The notes under the pieces: generated by a model
The model's input: only the letters and a program-made list of their open reading frames with translations
Told to the model about the DNA's origin: nothing
Databases searched by the model: none
Shown: piece by piece, positions 16,704-27,168 of the stretch
Position numbering within the stretch: the first letter of the stretch is position 1
Layout: each line of letters opens with the position of its first letter
Program-made: the position numbers and the translations under genes
Source of the DNA: Alphaproteobacteria bacterium
Lineage (GTDB): Bacteria; Pseudomonadota; Alphaproteobacteria; Puniceispirillales; UBA1172
NCBI GenBank assembly: GCA_024639485.1
Contig: JAHEII010000005.1
Coordinates: forward strand, 1-42,094
DNA length: 42,094 bases
Reading direction: 5' to 3'

Positions 16704-19619
16704 ATGGCGGCCCCAAATGAGGAATCCAATCCTGAGCATGAGTTTCTTTCAGGTGCAAACGCCGTATATATTGCACAGCTCCAACAGAAATGGCGACAGA
16801 ATCCTCTATCGGTTGATCAGGAATGGTCACGCTGGTTTGAACAGCTTGATCATCTGGCAACAGAAACTGCACAGGGCAAGGCAACCGATGCCGCCGAACG
16901 CCGCCCGTCATGGGGGCTAAACGGTAGCGCGGTTATTAATGCCGCCAGCCAGACCGATGAAGACAGCCACCATCCATCAACGGTAACAAGCTCAGTCGAT
17001 ATTCGTGCCGCTACCATGGATTCGATTAAGGCGATTATGCTGATCCGTGCTTTTCGTATTCGTGGCCATCTGCAAGCCTCGCTTGATCCGCTGAATCTGG
17101 TAGAAAAAACATATCATCCCGAACTTGATCCGGAAACATACGGCTTCACGGATGCCGATATGGATCGACCGATTTTCATCAATTATGTGCTAGGGCTGGA
17201 AGTCGCCACCCTGCGGCAGATTCTAGATATCGTCAGAGAAACCTATTGTGGCACCATTGGTGTTGAGTTTATGCATATTCAGAATCCGGAACAGAAATCC
17301 TGGATTCAGGAACGCATGGAAGCGATACGCAATCACACAGAGTTTACCAGTCTTGGCAAGAAAACCATTTATGAACGTCTGGTATCGGCTGAAAATTTTG
17401 AACAGTTTCTTCATAAAAAATATGTTGGCACCAAGCGATTTGGTATGGACGGGGCGGAGGCTATTGTTCCGGCACTGGAACAGATACTGAAACGCGGCAC
17501 TCAACTGGATTTGAAAGAAGTTGTGATAGGAATGTCACATCGGGGGCGGCTTAATGTTCTGCACAATGTATTGAGCAAGCCTTTTCGCGCTATTATTTCA
17601 GAATTTCTGGGCAATCCGGCACATCCCGAAGACGTGGGCGGGTCAGGTGATGTAAAATACCATATGGGCGCATCTTCGGATCGTGGATTTGATGATAATG
17701 AGGTGCATTTGACGCTTAATGCCAACCCATCCCATCTTGAAATTGTTAACCCGGTGGTGGTCGGACGTACCAGAGCAAAGCAGAAACAGCGTCAGGATAC
17801 CGATGGCACAAAGGTCATGGGGCTTCTGATACATGGTGACGCGGCCTTTGCTGGTCAGGGGATTGTTTCAGAAACCTTTGCGTTTTCGGCATTGCGCGGA
17901 TATCGCACTGGCGGCACCATGCATATTATTGTTAATAACCAGATTGGCTTTACTACTGATCCGGCTTATTCGCGGTCATCACCATACCCTACCGATGTGG
18001 CAAAAATGGTGATGTCGCCTATTTTTCATGTCAATTCGGATGATGTTGAGGCGGTGGTTCATGTGGCGCGTATCGCCACAGAATTCCGTCAGAAATTTAA
18101 AACCGATGTTGTCATTGATATGATCTGCTATCGCCGTTTTGGGCATAATGAGGGTGATGAGCCGATGTTCACTCAGCCAAAAATGTACCAGAAAATTGCC
18201 GCCCATCCATCGGTACGGAAAATGTATGCAGATAAGCTTGCCGCAGAAGGCGTGATGAGCGCCGAAGAAACACAGCAAATTGTTGATGATCACTGGGCGC
18301 ATCTGGAAGCAGAGTTTGAGGCAGGCACAAGCTATAAGCCAAACAAAGCCGACTGGCTGGAAGGCAAATGGGCAGGTTTGCGCGCCGCCCATGGTGATGA
18401 TCGCCGTGGCGCAACTTCAGTTAGTAAAGATGTTATTGATAATGTAGCCAGAGCAATGACAACAATCCCCGATGGTTTGACCATTAATTCCAAATTGAAG
18501 CGGGTGATTGAGGCACGCAAGACGGCCATTGCGTCAGGGGCAAATATTGACTGGTCAACCGCTGAACATCTGGCTTTTGGCACGCTTCTGGTTGAGGGGA
18601 ATATTGTCCGGCTGTCGGGGCAGGATTCGTGTCGGGGGACGTTTTCACAACGGCACGCGGTATTTGTTGATCAGGAAACGAATGAGCGTTACACCCCGCT
18701 TCATCATATTTCGCCTGATCAATCCACTTTTGAAGTGATTGATTCGCCACTATCAGAAGCCTCAGTGCTTGGTTTTGATTATGGTTTTAGTCAGGCAGAA
18801 CCCAAAGCGCTGGTGATGTGGGAAGCGCAATTTGGCGATTTTGCCAATGGCGCGCAGGTGATTGTTGATCAGTTCATTTCATCGGGTGAGGCAAAATGGC
18901 TCCGTATGAGCGGCTTGGTCATGTTACTCCCACATGGTCACGAAGGCCAGGGGCCGGAACATTCATCTGCACGGCTGGAACGCTATCTTCAGCTTTGTGC
19001 CGAGGATAATATGCAGGTGGTTAATTGTTCGACTCCGGCTAATTATTTCCATGTGTTAAGGCGGCAGATGCGGCGTGATTTCCGTAAGCCGCTTATCATT
19101 ATGACCCCAAAATCGCTTTTGCGGCATAAGGCATGTGTATCAAAAATAGATGATTTTCTGGAAGGCTCATCCTTTCATCGGGTTATCGAGGAATCCGATG
19201 CCAGTATCTCAACATCACCTAAGCGCATCGTGCTATGTTCAGGTAAAGTCTATTATGATTTGATTGACGAAAGACAAAAGCGCGGCATCACGGATGTTGC
19301 CATTGTTCGTGTGGAACAGCTTTATCCGTTCCCGAAAGGGCCGCTAAAGCGCGTGTTTGAAGCCGCGCCGGATGCACAGATTGTCTGGTGTCAGGAAGAA
19401 CCCATGAATATGGGATCATGGGATTATATCGACCCAAGACTGGAAAAATTACTGGTATCTATGGGCACCAGTAAACATACACGGCCAATTTATGTTGGAC
19501 GAAACGCGGCGGCCTCACCAGCAACAGGCAGTTTATCCAGACATTTAAAAGAACAGCAGAAACTGGTTAATGACGCGCTTGACCTGAATGCCGAAGGCGT
19601 TCGGTTTGTGGCAGAGTAA
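16704..19619 (+). CDS. sucA: 2-oxoglutarate dehydrogenase E1 component
   Basis: SucA is the thiamine-diphosphate decarboxylase of the 2-oxoglutarate dehydrogenase complex; it hands the succinyl group to the lipoyl arm of SucB. The 971 residues begin with the E1o motif [17 protein letters not shown], the SucB-binding N-terminal segment. Conserved parts include [11 protein letters not shown], the substrate/TPP segments [14 protein letters not shown] and [20 protein letters not shown], and [20 protein letters not shown] near residue 740. AGAGG precedes the ATG. sucB follows 32 nt downstream. Length and motifs are complete. Confidence 0.98.
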   Translation: MAAPNEESNPEHEFLSGANAVYIAQLQQKWRQNPLSVDQEWSRWFEQLDHLATETAQGKATDAAERRPSWGLNGSAVINAASQTDEDSHHPSTVTSSVDIRAATMDSIKAIMLIRAFRIRGHLQASLDPLNLVEKTYHPELDPETYGFTDADMDRPIFINYVLGLEVATLRQILDIVRETYCGTIGVEFMHIQNPEQKSWIQERMEAIRNHTEFTSLGKKTIYERLVSAENFEQFLHKKYVGTKRFGMDGAEAIVPALEQILKRGTQLDLKEVVIGMSHRGRLNVLHNVLSKPFRAIISEFLGNPAHPEDVGGSGDVKYHMGASSDRGFDDNEVHLTLNANPSHLEIVNPVVVGRTRAKQKQRQDTDGTKVMGLLIHGDAAFAGQGIVSETFAFSALRGYRTGGTMHIIVNNQIGFTTDPAYSRSSPYPTDVAKMVMSPIFHVNSDDVEAVVHVARIATEFRQKFKTDVVIDMICYRRFGHNEGDEPMFTQPKMYQKIAAHPSVRKMYADKLAAEGVMSAEETQQIVDDHWAHLEAEFEAGTSYKPNKADWLEGKWAGLRAAHGDDRRGATSVSKDVIDNVARAMTTIPDGLTINSKLKRVIEARKTAIASGANIDWSTAEHLAFGTLLVEGNIVRLSGQDSCRGTFSQRHAVFVDQETNERYTPLHHISPDQSTFEVIDSPLSEASVLGFDYGFSQAEPKALVMWEAQFGDFANGAQVIVDQFISSGEAKWLRMSGLVMLLPHGHEGQGPEHSSARLERYLQLCAEDNMQVVNCSTPANYFHVLRRQMRRDFRKPLIIMTPKSLLRHKACVSKIDDFLEGSSFHRVIEESDASISTSPKRIVLCSGKVYYDLIDERQKRGITDVAIVRVEQLYPFPKGPLKRVFEAAPDAQIVWCQEEPMNMGSWDYIDPRLEKLLVSMGTSKHTRPIYVGRNAAASPATGSLSRHLKEQQKLVNDALDLNAEGVRFVAE

Positions 19620-19651
19620 CGATTAGGATTAGCAATCAGAAAGGCGTATCC

Positions 19652-20902
19652 ATGAGCATGGAAATCAAGGTTCCCCCACTTGGCGAATCAGTCACAGAAG
19701 CCACGGTTGCCCGCTGGACAAAAGCCGTTGGCGATCATATTGGCAAAGATGAAAATCTGGTTGAACTGGAAACCGATAAAGTCACGCTTGATGTTCCATC
19801 GCCCGTTGATGGCAAGGTGATCAGCCTTTCTGTTAGCGAGGGCGAAACGGTTGGGGCTAATGCCGTGCTTGCGGTTATCGAAGAAGGCGCGGCGGCGGAT
19901 AAACCAGCCGAAAAACAGCCGGAAAAACAGCTGGAAAAACCAGCAGCGGCGGCTACTCCGGCATCTGCTCCGGTATCGGCACCGGCATCTGAAGCCCCAT
20001 TATCACCAGCCGTGCGGCGGTTAGTTGATGAAAATAATCTTGATCCGAACGCTATCGCCGGGACAGGAAAAGACGGTCGTCTGACCAAGGGTGATGTGCT
20101 TTCAGCAATGGAAACGCCATCTGTGGCAGTTTCCGCACCAGTAACCCCACCGGCTCCGGCTCCGGCCGCTTTAGCGCCACGAACGGATCAGCCGCGCGAA
20201 GAACGCGTGCCTATGTCACGTTTGCGGCAGGTGATTGCCCGCCGGCTCAAAGATGCCCAGAATACCGCCGCCATGCTCACTACCTTTAACGAAGTGGATA
20301 TGAGCGCGGTAATGGCGATCCGCGCCGAATATAAAGACAGTTTTGAAAAACGCCACGGCGTGAAGCTTGGCTTCATGAGCTTTTTTGTTCATGCAGTGAT
20401 TGAGGCATTGAAAGACTATCCTGCGGTTAATGCAGAAATCCACGGGACAGACATTATTTATAAGAATTATTATAATGTTGGTGTTGCCGTTGGCACGCCG
20501 CAAGGATTGGTTGTTCCCGTTCTGAAAGATGCCGATCAGATGAGTTTTGCCGAAACCGAAGCCACCATCAACAGCTTTGGTGAAAAAGCCCGTCAAGGCC
20601 AGTTGAGTATGGCGGATATGTCTAACGGCACATTCACCATATCAAATGGCGGGATTTATGGCTCAATGCTATCAACGCCTATTCTGAACCCGCCACAAAG
20701 CGGCATTCTGGGCATGCATAATATCCAGAAACGGCCGGTGGTTGTATCTGGTAAGGATGGTGACAGCATTGTCATTAAACCGATGATGTATCTGGCGCTT
20801 TCCTATGATCACCGTATCATTGACGGGCGTGAGGCGGTATCATTCTTGGTACGCGTCAAGCAATCCATCGAAGACCCGAAACGTCTGTTAATCGGACTAT
20901 AA
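19652..20902 (+). CDS. sucB: 2-oxoglutarate dehydrogenase E2, dihydrolipoyl succinyltransferase
   Basis: SucB forms the core of the complex and transfers the succinyl group to CoA. Domain order: lipoyl domain 1-78 with the lipoylated Lys43 (ETDKVTLDV); an Ala/Pro/Glu linker; the peripheral subunit-binding domain at about 113-150 ([20 protein letters not shown]); a second Ala/Pro linker; and the catalytic domain, about 185-416, ending with the active-site [13 protein letters not shown]. There is one lipoyl domain, as in other E2o proteins. AAAGG lies 10 nt before ATG 19652; a second ATG at 19658 is possible. The E3 gene begins 14-23 nt downstream. Confidence 0.97.
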   Translation: MSMEIKVPPLGESVTEATVARWTKAVGDHIGKDENLVELETDKVTLDVPSPVDGKVISLSVSEGETVGANAVLAVIEEGAAADKPAEKQPEKQLEKPAAAATPASAPVSAPASEAPLSPAVRRLVDENNLDPNAIAGTGKDGRLTKGDVLSAMETPSVAVSAPVTPPAPAPAALAPRTDQPREERVPMSRLRQVIARRLKDAQNTAAMLTTFNEVDMSAVMAIRAEYKDSFEKRHGVKLGFMSFFVHAVIEALKDYPAVNAEIHGTDIIYKNYYNVGVAVGTPQGLVVPVLKDADQMSFAETEATINSFGEKARQGQLSMADMSNGTFTISNGGIYGSMLSTPILNPPQSGILGMHNIQKRPVVVSGKDGDSIVIKPMMYLALSYDHRIIDGREAVSFLVRVKQSIEDPKRLLIGL

Positions 20903-20925
20903 CCAGATAAGGATATGTGACCGTT

Positions 20926-22341
20926 ATGAGCGATGCCGAAAAAACTGATCTGGCCATTATTGGTGGTGGGCCGGGGGGCTATGTTGCCGCTATCCGTGCC
21001 GCCCAGCTTGGGATGACTGTTACGATCATTGAAACGCGGTCAACGCTTGGTGGTACTTGTCTGAATGTGGGGTGCATCCCGTCAAAAGCCTTGCTTAATA
21101 GTTCCGAAAAATATGCAGAACTGGCATCTGGTGGCTTGGCTGATCTGGGGATAACGGCTGGTAAGCCAAAACTTGATCTGGCACAGATGATGGCAAATAA
21201 AGATCAGATTGTGGCCGGTCTGACCGATGGTATCCGGCTATTGATGCGGAAAAATAAAATCACGCATATCGAAGGCAAGGGCGCAATTACCGCCGCCAAT
21301 ACCGTCACGATAACGGATCATGCTGGCAATCAGCAAAATCTTCATGCCGACCGGATTCTGATTGCCACTGGCTCAGAGGTGCAACCGCTCAAGGATGTTC
21401 CGATTGATGAGATACAGATTGTGTCTTCGACAGGTGCGCTGGCATTGGCGAAAGTGCCAAAACGCATGATTGTAATTGGTGGTGGATATATCGGGCTTGA
21501 AATGGCCACTGTCTGGCGGCGGCTTGGCGCAGAAGTTGAAGTGGTAGAATATCTGCCGCGTATCCTGCCGGGGATGGATGCTGATCTGGCCAGTAAGTTT
21601 AAAACCATCATGGAAAAGCAGGGCATCACATTCCGCATGGGAACGGCGGTGACTTCTGCTAAGGCCAATAAATCTGGCGTTGTGCTGAATATTATGCCGG
21701 CTGATGGTGGTGACACCGAAAAGCTAACCGCAGATGTGGTGCTGGTGGCGGTTGGCCGCCGGCCATATACCGATGGTCTGGGGCTGGAAGCTATGGATAT
21801 CCAGACCAATGAACGTGGCCGCATTGCCGTAGACGCGCATTTTGAAACCTCAGTCAAAGGCATATTTGCCATTGGCGATGTCATAGACGGCCCGATGCTG
21901 GCGCATAAAGCCGAAGAAGACGGCGTCGCCGCAGCAGAAATCATGGCCGGTCATAGCGGACATGTGGATTATGATCTGGTGCCGGGGATTGTTTATACTG
22001 ATCCGGAAATCGCGACACTGGGCAAAACCGAAGAACAGCTGAAAACCGCTGGTATTGATTACCATAAAGGCGTGTTTCCATTCATGGCAAATAGCCGCGC
22101 GCGTGCCACTGGCCATAACGAAGGCTTTGTCAAAATCCTTGCTGATGCCAAAACCGATCAGGTGCTTGGCGTGCATATCATTGGCCATGATGCCGGAACA
22201 TTGATCCATGAATGCGCTATCGCAATGGCGTTCGGGGCATCATCCGAAGATATCGCCCGCACATGTCACGGCCATCCAACATTGAGCGAAGCAGTAAAAG
22301 AAGCCGCCCTAGCCGTCGAAGGCCGCGCCATCCATATCTAA
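20926..22341 (+). CDS. lpd: Dihydrolipoyl dehydrogenase (E3)
   Basis: Lpd reoxidises the dihydrolipoyl arm of SucB, and of the other 2-oxoacid dehydrogenases, with FAD and NAD+. Motifs from the chosen start: FAD loop IGGGPGGYVAA (12-22), redox pair Cys45/Cys50 in GGTCLNVGCIPSKA, the NAD loop VIGGGYIGLEMA, FAIGDVIDGPMLAHKAEEDG, and the C-terminal active-site HGHPTLSEA. The start is ambiguous. ATG 20926 matches the family N-terminus, but AAGGA is 12 nt away; an in-frame GTG at 20917 has the AAGGA only 3 nt away and would add three residues. The gene is convergent with xerC, with a 20 nt gap and no hairpin terminator seen. Confidence 0.96.
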   Translation: MSDAEKTDLAIIGGGPGGYVAAIRAAQLGMTVTIIETRSTLGGTCLNVGCIPSKALLNSSEKYAELASGGLADLGITAGKPKLDLAQMMANKDQIVAGLTDGIRLLMRKNKITHIEGKGAITAANTVTITDHAGNQQNLHADRILIATGSEVQPLKDVPIDEIQIVSSTGALALAKVPKRMIVIGGGYIGLEMATVWRRLGAEVEVVEYLPRILPGMDADLASKFKTIMEKQGITFRMGTAVTSAKANKSGVVLNIMPADGGDTEKLTADVVLVAVGRRPYTDGLGLEAMDIQTNERGRIAVDAHFETSVKGIFAIGDVIDGPMLAHKAEEDGVAAAEIMAGHSGHVDYDLVPGIVYTDPEIATLGKTEEQLKTAGIDYHKGVFPFMANSRARATGHNEGFVKILADAKTDQVLGVHIIGHDAGTLIHECAIAMAFGASSEDIARTCHGHPTLSEAVKEAALAVEGRAIHI

Positions 22342-22361
22342 AAATTGTTGCTTTAATAATA

Positions 22362-23288
22362 CTATTTTTTAGCAGGGGTTTTTGGTGAATGGGCGCGGGG
22401 ATGTGTGGCGCGGTGGATGTCTGTTAATGTGCTTTCGTCAACATGGGTGTAACGCTGTGTTGTGGTCAGGCTGGCATGGCCTAGTAAGGCTTGTATCGCG
22501 CGCAAATCTCCTCCACCGGCCAGCATATGCGTGGCAAAGGCATGGCGGAGAGCATGGGGCGTGGTATGGTTTTCCAGCCCCAGTTGATAGCGCAGGGTTT
22601 CGACTAGCCGTTGCACCGCCCGCGCATGTAAAGGCCCGCCTCTGTTTGCAATAAAAAGCGGTGCATCCGCCCGCTCGCTCGCTGGCGATAGGGTCAGCCA
22701 GTGATCTGTGGTTGCCCGAACAATATTCAGTACCGGCACATCACGGGTTTTGCCACCCTTGCCAGTAATCCGGAGCCACTCACCAAATGGCGCATCATTG
22801 CGGGTCAGGCTCAATGCCTCAGATATCCGCAAGCCAGTTCCATATATTAATGTCAGCACCGCGATATCTCTGGCTTCCATCCATGCTGGTTGCCCTAGTG
22901 ACTGGATGGAACGGATCATATCTTTGATATCTGGCGCGGCAATGCTTTTGGGGAGAGGCGGTTTTGCCCGTGGGGATTTTAGCGGAGTCAGATCAACATC
23001 GCCAAAAAACTGCTGGCGCATGGCAAAACGGTAATAGCTTCTGATTGATGATAATTTGCGTGCAATGCTTGTGGCGGCCATGGTCTGATCGGCCAGATGC
23101 CCCAGATATTCGCGGGCATGTTTGCGATGAAACTGATCAGGCGGGCATGATTGTTCATCCAGAAATGCCAGCCATGCTTTAACGTCACGGCCATAAGCCT
23201 CACATGTTTTTGGTGATGACCGGCGTTCCCGTTCCAGCCATTCCAGCCATGCATCAATAACAGGTCTGGATACATCCGAGCCGGACAT
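22362..23288 (-). CDS. xerC: XerC, tyrosine recombinase for chromosome dimer resolution
   Basis: XerC acts with XerD at dif to resolve chromosome dimers before division. The 308 residues have the N-terminal SAM-like core-binding domain (about 10-95) and the catalytic domain with all six residues: Arg154 (GTGLRISEAL), Lys177 (TGKGGK), His245 and Arg248 (HALRHAFATH), His271 (LLGHASL) and the nucleophile Tyr280 (TQRYTHV). It starts at ATG 23288, sharing one base with the stop of the DUF484 gene (TAATG), so translation is coupled. There is no att-like repeat around it; this is the housekeeping copy, not an integrase of a mobile element. Confidence 0.93.
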   Translation of the reverse strand: MSGSDVSRPVIDAWLEWLERERRSSPKTCEAYGRDVKAWLAFLDEQSCPPDQFHRKHAREYLGHLADQTMAATSIARKLSSIRSYYRFAMRQQFFGDVDLTPLKSPRAKPPLPKSIAAPDIKDMIRSIQSLGQPAWMEARDIAVLTLIYGTGLRISEALSLTRNDAPFGEWLRITGKGGKTRDVPVLNIVRATTDHWLTLSPASERADAPLFIANRGGPLHARAVQRLVETLRYQLGLENHTTPHALRHAFATHMLAGGGDLRAIQALLGHASLTTTQRYTHVDESTLTDIHRATHPRAHSPKTPAKK

Positions 23289-23878
23289 TATGTGTCTGAT
23301 ACTGGCCGTGCCGCCAGCGCAACAGCAATTTTCATGACCAGTTGTTCTAGCAATTCCGTGCCATGACTGGCGGTAAAGCTGTCTTTGTTTTTGCCGGTCA
23401 GCATCAGCAAAGCAGCACCGTTAGTGCCGGGCAAATCATCAGGCAGACGGACACAGGCTATGCTATCCGGTTTTGTGATATTTGCCGCCGCACAGATCGC
23501 TTGCTGAGCCGGATTAGCAGGCCCCAGAAAAATACCATTCATGCAGGTCAGTTCATGAAAAGCATCCATGGGAATCACATGAACATGACTGGCATTGGCA
23601 CATGCGCTTTCTGGCGTAGATATCAACCTTGCCGCTGCCACATCCAGAATATCCGGCAAAATAGTGGCAATGGCATTTGTGATATCATTCTGGCTATGGG
23701 CGGCCAGCAGAATCAGATCAGCATGATACAGCCGCAAAATAGCATCCCGATTAGCCACGCTGTTATCAACCAGCATTTTATGCTGGCGTTTGACATTGCG
23801 CATATCTTCTTGCGCTTTCAGTGTCAGCGCATGATTTAAATCAATGATGCGGTTTTTATCGGTATCGGTCATTCGCAT
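23288..23878 (-). CDS. DUF484 family protein
   Basis: This is a 196-residue member of the DUF484 family, a GAF-like cytoplasmic protein of unknown function regularly placed beside xerC. The N-terminal helix ILDLNHALTLKAQEDMRN-like stretch and the following VDNSVANRDAILRLYHADLILLAA are what I recognise. The remainder is a GAF-like alternating pattern with DLPGTNGAALLMLTGKNKDSF near the end. ATG 23878 and ATG 23872 are both possible; GAG lies 6 nt before the first. It is 20 nt after the transaldolase-like gene and overlaps xerC by one base, so the three form an operon. A link to XerC activity is suggested by position only. Confidence 0.8.
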   Translation of the reverse strand: MRMTDTDKNRIIDLNHALTLKAQEDMRNVKRQHKMLVDNSVANRDAILRLYHADLILLAAHSQNDITNAIATILPDILDVAAARLISTPESACANASHVHVIPMDAFHELTCMNGIFLGPANPAQQAICAAANITKPDSIACVRLPDDLPGTNGAALLMLTGKNKDSFTASHGTELLEQLVMKIAVALAARPVSDT

Positions 23879-23898
23879 ATGATCTCAAATCTGGGGAT

Positions 23899-24552
23899 TT
23901 AAAGGATAGACTGTCCGGTTTTTTCCCAATCGGTAAGAAACGCGGCCAGACCTTTATCGGTTAACGGATGCTTGAACATGGCTGATATGACTTGCGGGGG
24001 AACGGTGGCAACATCTGCGCCCATCATGGCCGCATCAACCACATGCTGAACCCCGCGAACCGATGCAACCAGAACTTCGGTCGGCATGTCATAATTAGCA
24101 TAAATAGTGACAATTTCTTCAATCAGGGTCATGCCGTCACTGCCGATATCATCTAGCCGTCCGACAAAAGGCGAGATGAATTTTGCACCTGCTTTGGCGG
24201 CTAGTAATGCCTGTGCCGCTGAAAAACAAAGCGTCACATTTACCATTGTGCCTTGATCGCTTAATGTTTTACATGTCATGAGCCCGGCTTCGGTTAGCGG
24301 CACTTTGACCGCCACATTATCAGCAATAGCAGCCAGTTTCAGACCTTCTTTCAGCATGGTATCTGCATCTGTTGCGGTGACTTCGGCGCTAACAGGGCCA
24401 GATACTAGCTCACAAATTTCTGCGATAGTATCCATCAGATCATGTCCCGATTTTGCAATCAGTGACGGATTTGTTGTCACGCCATCAACGAATCCGGTGT
24501 CTTTAAGCGCTTTGATTTCGTCTATATTGGCAGTATCAAGAAAAAGTTTCAT
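23899..24552 (-). CDS. Transaldolase-like / fructose-6-phosphate aldolase family protein
   Basis: This short 217-residue TIM-barrel aldolase belongs to the TalC/FSA subfamily of transaldolases. It begins [15 protein letters not shown], has [13 protein letters not shown] at 24-36, the Schiff-base lysine Lys83 in [11 protein letters not shown], and [20 protein letters not shown]. Enzymes of this type either exchange dihydroxyacetone units (pentose phosphate pathway) or split fructose 6-phosphate. The sequence alone does not decide, though chromosomal copies next to xerC are usually annotated as transaldolase. AAGGA lies about 10 nt before the ATG. It heads the fsa/tal-DUF484-xerC operon, divergent from priA. 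Confidence 0.9.
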   Translation of the reverse strand: MKLFLDTANIDEIKALKDTGFVDGVTTNPSLIAKSGHDLMDTIAEICELVSGPVSAEVTATDADTMLKEGLKLAAIADNVAVKVPLTEAGLMTCKTLSDQGTMVNVTLCFSAAQALLAAKAGAKFISPFVGRLDDIGSDGMTLIEEIVTIYANYDMPTEVLVASVRGVQHVVDAAMMGADVATVPPQVISAMFKHPLTDKGLAAFLTDWEKTGQSIL

Positions 24553-24718
24553 GCGTTCAGTATCCTTCGATTTACACTATTACTATTGTTGCGTGCTGTT
24601 GTTGTGGCTGTTAATGACGGCGGGTATTCATCAGGATGTCACCCATTTTCTGGATTGCATATTAGCCCAAGACGACAGAAAGTGCTAGCCTTGCATCCAT
24701 AACGATAAAGACACATAA

Positions 24719-24746
24719 ATTGAGAATCATAGATTGAGAATCATAA
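24719..24746 (+). promoter_or_regulatory. 14-bp tandem repeat overlapping the priA promoter region
   Basis: ATTGAGAATCATAG (24719) and ATTGAGAATCATAA (24733) are tandem copies. The first supplies TTGAGA (24720-24725) as a -35 box; after 16 nt CATAAC (24742-24747) could be the -10, ending 5 nt before the priA ATG. Matches are 5/6 and 4/6. No Shine-Dalgarno is seen. Confidence 0.35.
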
Positions 24747-24752
24747 CCATTC

Positions 24753-26960
24753 ATGTCACCTATTGATGCCCATATCCCGAAAGATACGCCGATTAAAGTT
24801 GTGCCAGCCACCGCGCTACCACATATTGATGGGGCGTTGAGTTATCGGGCAAATGCACCCGTGCGTGTTGGTCAGCTGGTATCAACGCCGCTGGGCAAGC
24901 GCGAGGTGGTGGGCATGGTTATTGGTGCCGCTAATGATACTGATATCAACGGCATGACATTAAAAACCGTCACGCCATATGATGCTGATTATCATCTCAC
25001 CCCCGACATGCGGCAATTCATGGATTGGGTGGCGAAATGGTATCTGGAAAAACCGGGGCTGGTTTTGAAAATGGCCAGTTCCGTGCCATCAGCATTGAAA
25101 CAGGATGCTTTGACCATGGGCTATCATGCTGTGGCAACCCCTGATCAGGCGAATACTGTGCGGCGGCAGAATATTCTCAAAAACCTATCCGGAAAGATGC
25201 CGGAGTCACTGGCCGCTATCCGTGAATTGACAGGCGCCACTGCCAGCACGATTAAAGCCATGTGTAAAGACGGCTTGCTGGCGGCTGTTCCGATTAAACC
25301 GGATCATGATCAGCAATATCAGGCTGATAGCAACTTGATCAGCGGCCGCCAGCAAAAGCTGACTGTTGAACAGGCCGCCGCCGCAACAACACTGGCCGAT
25401 GCTGTCACGGAACAGAAATATACGGCGTTTCTGCTTGATGGCGTGACTGGATCAGGAAAAACAGAGGTTTATTTTGAAGCCGTGGCAGAAGCCTTGAAAG
25501 CCGGACGACAAGCGCTGATTTTGTTGCCGGAAATCGCTCTTTCGCAAGCGTTTGAGGCACGATGCCATGAGCGATTTGGGTTTCGTCCGCATCTATGGCA
25601 TTCGGGGTTGGGGGATAGCCGTCGCCGCGCTGTCTGGCGTGAGGCGATACGCGGTACTCCGATGGTGGTAGCTGGTGCCAGATCAGCGTTATTTTTGCCG
25701 TTTCGCAACCCCGGTGTTGTTGTGGTGGACGAAGAACATGAGCTTAGCTATCGTCAGCAGGACGGGGTGCGTTATCATGCGCGGGATATGGCCGTCCTAC
25801 GCGCCAGATTAAGCCGGATTCCGGTTATCTTATCCTCAGCAACACCGTCCCTCGAATCGCTGGTTAATGTTGAACAGGGCAAATATCAGCATATCCGGCT
25901 GTTTTCACGGTTTGGATCGGCCGGCATGCCGGATATCAAGCTGATTGATCTGGGTAAGACGCCGGCAGAACGCCGCCGCTGGATATCGCCGCCACTGGTT
26001 GATGCTATTGGTAAGGCGCTGGAAAAAAAAGAACAGGTGCTTTTATTTTTGAACCGGCGCGGCTACGCCCCGATGTCGCTTTGTCTGTCTTGTCGGGAAC
26101 GTATTGTCTGTCCGAACTGTTCGGCATGGCTGGTCACGCATAAATCCGCAGGGGAATTGCGATGCCATCATTGCGGTCATAACAGCCGGTTTCCAACGGT
26201 TTGCCCATCTTGCCAGACCGAAGGCATGATCATGCCATGCGGGCCCGGGGTCGAACGATTATCAGAAGAAGTCGAGTTGCGGTTTCCAGATGCGCGGCAG
26301 GGGATTTTTTCTAGTGATGCGATCACAACACCAGCGCTGGCCGAACAGTTTTTCAATGCGGTATATAATGATGAGATTGATATCATTATCGGCACACAGA
26401 TGGTCGCCAAAGGCCATCATTTCCCTGATCTAACGCTGGTTGGGGTGGTGGATGCTGATCTGGGGCTTGGTGGTGCGGATTTGCGTGGAGGTGAGTTAAG
26501 CTGGCAGTTGTTGACGCAAGTCGCTGGTCGGGCTGGTCGGGAGAGCCGTCCGGGGCAGGTGCTTTTGCAAACCGCCATGCCAGAGGCAATGGTGCTACAA
26601 AGTTTGATCCATGACGATAGGGAAAGCTTTATTGCGGCCGAAAAAGCCGCACGCAGGGAAGCCGCCATGCCGCCATATGGCCGTCTGGCCGCGGTGATTC
26701 TGTCTGGCCGTGAGGAAGCCCGATTGATGATGATGGCAAAACAGATGGCTAATGACTGGCCACATTTTGAAGGTGTGACGCTGTTGGGGCCGGCACCAGC
26801 CCCATTGCGTTTGTTGCGCCGGAACTATCGCGTGCGATTCTTGCTCAAATCCAGCCGTGAAGTGAACTTACAGCGCGTGATTTCATCATGGCTGGACAGA
26901 ATAACCATTCCATCGGCTATCAATTGTCAGGTTGATATTGATCCGGTGAGTTTCTTTTGA
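24753..26960 (+). CDS. priA: PriA, primosomal replication restart helicase
   Basis: PriA recognises stalled forks and loads the replisome. The 735 residues have a DNA-binding N-terminal part (about 1-200), the SF2 helicase with Walker A GSGKT at 233-237 and the DEEH box at 326-329 (VVDEEHELSYRQQ), and eight zinc-binding cysteines in a row of CxxC pairs (CLSCRERIVCPNC, CHHCGH, CPSC). Helicase motifs DIIIGTQMVAKGHHFPDLTLVG and QVAGRAGRESRPG are intact. ATG 24753 has no Shine-Dalgarno. The N-terminal part has diverged, but the length is usual. The divergent tal-DUF484-xerC neighbourhood is common in alphaproteobacteria. Confidence 0.96.
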   Translation: MSPIDAHIPKDTPIKVVPATALPHIDGALSYRANAPVRVGQLVSTPLGKREVVGMVIGAANDTDINGMTLKTVTPYDADYHLTPDMRQFMDWVAKWYLEKPGLVLKMASSVPSALKQDALTMGYHAVATPDQANTVRRQNILKNLSGKMPESLAAIRELTGATASTIKAMCKDGLLAAVPIKPDHDQQYQADSNLISGRQQKLTVEQAAAATTLADAVTEQKYTAFLLDGVTGSGKTEVYFEAVAEALKAGRQALILLPEIALSQAFEARCHERFGFRPHLWHSGLGDSRRRAVWREAIRGTPMVVAGARSALFLPFRNPGVVVVDEEHELSYRQQDGVRYHARDMAVLRARLSRIPVILSSATPSLESLVNVEQGKYQHIRLFSRFGSAGMPDIKLIDLGKTPAERRRWISPPLVDAIGKALEKKEQVLLFLNRRGYAPMSLCLSCRERIVCPNCSAWLVTHKSAGELRCHHCGHNSRFPTVCPSCQTEGMIMPCGPGVERLSEEVELRFPDARQGIFSSDAITTPALAEQFFNAVYNDEIDIIIGTQMVAKGHHFPDLTLVGVVDADLGLGGADLRGGELSWQLLTQVAGRAGRESRPGQVLLQTAMPEAMVLQSLIHDDRESFIAAEKAARREAAMPPYGRLAAVILSGREEARLMMMAKQMANDWPHFEGVTLLGPAPAPLRLLRRNYRVRFLLKSSREVNLQRVISSWLDRITIPSAINCQVDIDPVSFF

Positions 26961-27036
26961 CGATAATCTTGGTTTTTTTTAATTTTTTATAAAAAGAATG
27001 CGGTCATTTTGCCGCTGATAGCGTAAAATTAACGCA

Positions 27037-27066
27037 TTGATCTTGCTTTAGGGTTTTTCCTATGAT
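27037..27066 (+). promoter_or_regulatory. Putative promoter of the atp operon
   Basis: TTGATC (27037-27042), an 18 nt spacer and TATGAT (27061-27066) match the consensus at 4/6 and 5/6. Transcription would start near 27073 and leave a leader of about 95 nt. That leader holds a 6 bp dyad, GATGGA-TAT-TCCATC (27113-27127), about 40 nt before the atpH ATG. Confidence 0.4.
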
Positions 27067-27168
27067 AGCAACCTTCTCAATATGTATTTTATAACAATCA
27101 GGTTGTGTGATCGATGGATATTCCATCCAGAAATTTACTAACCATTTTGGCCGGGGGATTACCGCTCC

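Noticed and set aside
21342-21944. 200-residue minus-strand frame over lpd
   Set aside because: Antisense to the intact lpd coding region, Ser/Pro/Thr-rich, no recognisable domain.
22362-23288. Integrase of a mobile element
   Set aside because: It is adjacent to DUF484 and the transaldolase gene in the conserved housekeeping order, with no att repeats and no cargo; it is XerC.
26961-27010. T-rich stretch after priA as a rho-independent terminator
   Set aside because: The T-run is not preceded by a GC stem; only AT palindromes are present.
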